Positions 62,318 through 64,000 of a stretch of DNA of 64,000 nucleotides are shown here, piece after piece. Every line of letters begins with the position of its first letter. Positions within the stretch are counted from its first letter, which is position 1. Position numbers and translations under genes: made by a program. This DNA is from Polluticaenibacter yanchengensis (GTDB lineage Bacteria; Bacteroidota; Bacteroidia; Chitinophagales; Chitinophagaceae). The DNA is taken from positions 1 through 64,000 of the forward strand of contig JAQGEF010000003.1 of the NCBI GenBank assembly GCA_027854065.1, in the 5' to 3' direction. The notes below the pieces were generated by a model. The model worked only from the letters and a program-made list of their open reading frames with translations. It had not been told where the DNA came from and made no database searches.

Positions 62318-62694
62318 ACATGAAACAAAAGGTTAACGAAGACAAGGCTGCCATTTACCTGGCTGTACATCACAAGGAGATCAGCGAGGAAATAAAGAAA
62401 CTTTCTTCCGTTGAAAATTTTGCAGGTGTGCTTCAGGCGGTGGTAAACCAGTTAAGGAGATTACTTGATACTGGTGAGTTTGCAAAAATTACCAGGCATA
62501 TTAAATACATCGGATGGATATATAAGATGGGTAACGAATATATAAAATATATTATAGAAAATCTTTTTGTGCGCTCATTGGAAGGGCTCCGTAAAAAATG
62601 CTCGCCAGCACAATGGCAGCGGATTTATACGGATATTCCCAAATCTTTCCAGGTAATTTACCAGGCACAAAACAACTTCAATCAAAACAGATAA
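62314..62694 (+). CDS. Small helical protein B of the Kdp locus (DUF7674-like)
   Basis: A 126-residue soluble helical protein, starting in the ATGA overlap. It reads 'HKEISEEIKKLSSVENFAGV', 'LLDTGEFAKITRHIKYIGWI' and 'YKMGNEYIKYIIENLFVRSL', and ends polar. The second half parallels the 94-residue protein. Coupling to the micropeptide upstream and the short spacing (2 bases) to kdpF downstream suggest that it works with the pump, perhaps as a regulator. Function unknown. Confidence 0.7.
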   Translation: MNMKQKVNEDKAAIYLAVHHKEISEEIKKLSSVENFAGVLQAVVNQLRRLLDTGEFAKITRHIKYIGWIYKMGNEYIKYIIENLFVRSLEGLRKKCSPAQWQRIYTDIPKSFQVIYQAQNNFNQNR

Positions 62695-62696
62695 AT

Positions 62697-62774
62697 ATGA
62701 TAGGATTATTCTTTATAGCAGTGGCCATATTTTTCTATATGTGCTATGTGCTGGTTAAACCGGAAAAATTTTAA
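62697..62774 (+). CDS. kdpF: KdpF, potassium pump small subunit
   Basis: A 25-residue hydrophobic peptide from ATG 62697 to TAA 62774. It starts 'MIGLFFIAVAIFFYMCYVLV' and ends 'KPEKF', as KdpF proteins do. KdpF is a single-helix subunit of the KdpFABC potassium ATPase. It starts 2 bases after the preceding gene, and kdpA begins 138 bases later. Confidence 0.8.
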   Translation: MIGLFFIAVAIFFYMCYVLVKPEKF

Positions 62775-62912
62775 ATGTATAAAACGGTCAATAGGTATCA
62801 ATAAGAAGCTGTAAATAAAGAACGGGTGTCGTCCTGCTTTTACCCCCTTTTCTCTGTTTCTTATTTGATGATGATTATGGCTGGATTTATTAAAATATTA
62901 TTTAAATAAAAA

Positions 62913-64000
62913 ATGAATACAGAAATCTTAGGAATTATTGTGATGTTTACCGCAACACTTGCACTGGCACTTCCCTTCGGTAAATACATAGCGAGAGTCT
63001 ATGGCGGAGAGAAAACGCTGCTCGACCCGGTTTTTAATCCCATAGAAAAGGTATGCTACAAGATCAGCGGGATCAATAATAAAAAAGAAATGAACTGGAA
63101 AGAACATATGGTAGCCTTGCTGACCATAAATCTTGTCTGGTTCCTGCTGGGTATGCTTATCTTAATGACCCAGCAATGGCTGCCCTTCAACCCGGACCAT
63201 AATCCTAATATGAGTGCAGACCTGGCTTTCAATACCACCATTTCTTTTGTGGTGAATTGTAACCTGCAACATTATTCGGGAGAAACAGGCATGAGTTACC
63301 TGGGCCAAATGTGGCTGATGTTTTTACAATTCGTAAGTGCCGGTACCGGTCTGGCTGCAGCTGCTATTTTATTTAAAGCCTTCCGTGAAAAAACAACCGA
63401 TCAATTAGGAAATTTCTACGACTTCTTAATGAAATCCTGCACTAGAATACTGCTGCCACTGTCCCTGGTTGTAGCTTTGATATTAGTGTTCAACGGTACG
63501 CCGATGACTTTTGAAGGTAAAGACCAGATCGTATCCCTGCAAGGCGATACCGTGAATGTTTCCACCGGACCTGCTGCCGGATTTATCGCCATCAAGCACG
63601 TCGGTACCAATGGGGGCGGTTTCTTTGGCGCGAATGCGGCACATCCCTTCGAAAACCCGAATTACCTGACCAATATGGTAGTGATGTTTGCCCAGCTGAT
63701 CGTTCCGCTGGCAATGATTTTTGCCTTTGGTTATTTTACCGGTAGAAAGAAATTTTCCAGGATGATCTTTGGCGTGATGACCGTGGGATTTTTGCTCCTT
63801 ACCCTGCCCAATATCAATATGGAGATGAACGGTAATCCTGCCATTGCAGCCATGGGTATTGATGATTCATCAGGTGCAACAGAAGGTAAAGAAATACGCT
63901 TCGGGGCTGCTGCCACAGGGTTTTGGAGCATTGTGACCACCGTTATTTCTACCGGATCAGTCAATGGGATGCACGACAGTACCATGCCTTTATCCGGCAT
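62913..64000 (+). CDS. kdpA: KdpA, potassium-binding subunit (partial, runs off window)
   Basis: The first 362 codons of a KdpA of about 560 residues. KdpA is the channel-like subunit that selects potassium in the KdpFABC ATPase. Start is ATG 62913 ('MNTEILGIIVMFTATLALAL'). Two selectivity-filter loops are visible: 'CNLQHYSGETGMSYLGQMW' and 'VGTNGGGFFGANAAHPFENP', both hallmarks. Multiple transmembrane helices. The gene is cut by the window end. In the 138-base gap to kdpF an inverted repeat (AATAAGAA at 62800-62807, TTCTTATT at 62868-62875) is present. Confidence 0.95.
   Translation, partial: MNTEILGIIVMFTATLALALPFGKYIARVYGGEKTLLDPVFNPIEKVCYKISGINNKKEMNWKEHMVALLTINLVWFLLGMLILMTQQWLPFNPDHNPNMSADLAFNTTISFVVNCNLQHYSGETGMSYLGQMWLMFLQFVSAGTGLAAAAILFKAFREKTTDQLGNFYDFLMKSCTRILLPLSLVVALILVFNGTPMTFEGKDQIVSLQGDTVNVSTGPAAGFIAIKHVGTNGGGFFGANAAHPFENPNYLTNMVVMFAQLIVPLAMIFAFGYFTGRKKFSRMIFGVMTVGFLLLTLPNINMEMNGNPAIAAMGIDDSSGATEGKEIRFGAAATGFWSIVTTVISTGSVNGMHDSTMPLSG

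Noticed and set aside
1..64000. tRNA, rRNA, tmRNA and known riboswitches
   Set aside because: I looked through the longer spacers by eye and saw no cloverleaf or conserved riboswitch core. A covariance search (tRNAscan-SE, Infernal with Rfam) would be decisive.

Overview
The window reads as chromosomal DNA of a Bacteroidota bacterium, most likely of the Chitinophagaceae type (inferred from gene content, not from a marker phylogeny). The pointers are a GldB-like gliding lipoprotein, a bacterial Tricorn-like protease, secreted proteins built on 'VGIGTTNP' repeats, DUF4199, DUF4386 and STM3941-family proteins, TlpA-like thioredoxins with an N-terminal DUF4369-like domain, and many lipoproteins. 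Spacers are AT-rich and carry several GC-richer dispersed repeat families. I saw no rRNA, tRNA, CRISPR array, intact insertion sequence or prophage.

Layout. 0-6.5 kb: amidase, secreted repeat protein, Tricorn-like protease. 6.5-9.5 kb: a minus-strand cluster of uncharacterised membrane proteins. 9.8-15.1 kb: a TPR-histidine kinase/response-regulator pair, a small acidic/proline-rich exported peptide beside a hairpin-rich spacer, an unknown membrane protein and a second histidine kinase. 15.4-18.1 kb: haem lipoprotein, galactose mutarotase and TlpA-like protein. 18.5-20.7 kb: an AT-rich group of an unknown protein, an XRE regulator and a MORN-type protein. 20.9-27.8 kb: a complete RND efflux operon with its TetR repressor and three identical-type operators. 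28.3-32.5 kb: unknown protein, LysR-YeiH pair and an LD-carboxypeptidase. 33.2-39.3 kb: gltB-gltD glutamate synthase. 39.7-45.1 kb: transporters and hydrolases. 45.4-47.3 kb: an enolase-superfamily dehydratase with an SDR. 47.7 kb: a SymE-like toxin next to duplicated repeats. 48-54.2 kb: many small accessory genes, including a gene remnant. 54.6-57 kb: gldB, apaG, era. 57.3-60.1 kb: dioxygenase-thioredoxin fusion, LytTR regulator and an exported protein. 60.4-64 kb: a sigma-54 activator followed by a Kdp potassium-pump operon that runs off the window.

How genes work together. The efflux genes (TetR, membrane fusion protein, RND pump, outer-membrane factor) form one exporter under repressor control. 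GltB and GltD form glutamate synthase. LysR and YeiH resemble the enterobacterial yeiE-yeiH arrangement. The Kdp locus is the most interesting part. Between the sigma-54 activator and kdpA there are two related small soluble proteins and two KdpF-like single-helix micropeptides. One micropeptide overlaps the second soluble gene by ATGA, which suggests a Kdp accessory module. The coupled membrane cluster at 6.5-9.5 kb is the other candidate for an undescribed system.

Repeats. At least four intergenic families occur: a GC-rich 'GACGCAGGAG' family (five clear copies, one carrying an inserted hairpin), a 'CCCCTCC/GGAGGGG' family, a 'CGCAGATTRACGC' family (one tandem array plus one solo unit) and a 'GTCCCTACGGGAC' hairpin family (two tandem copies).
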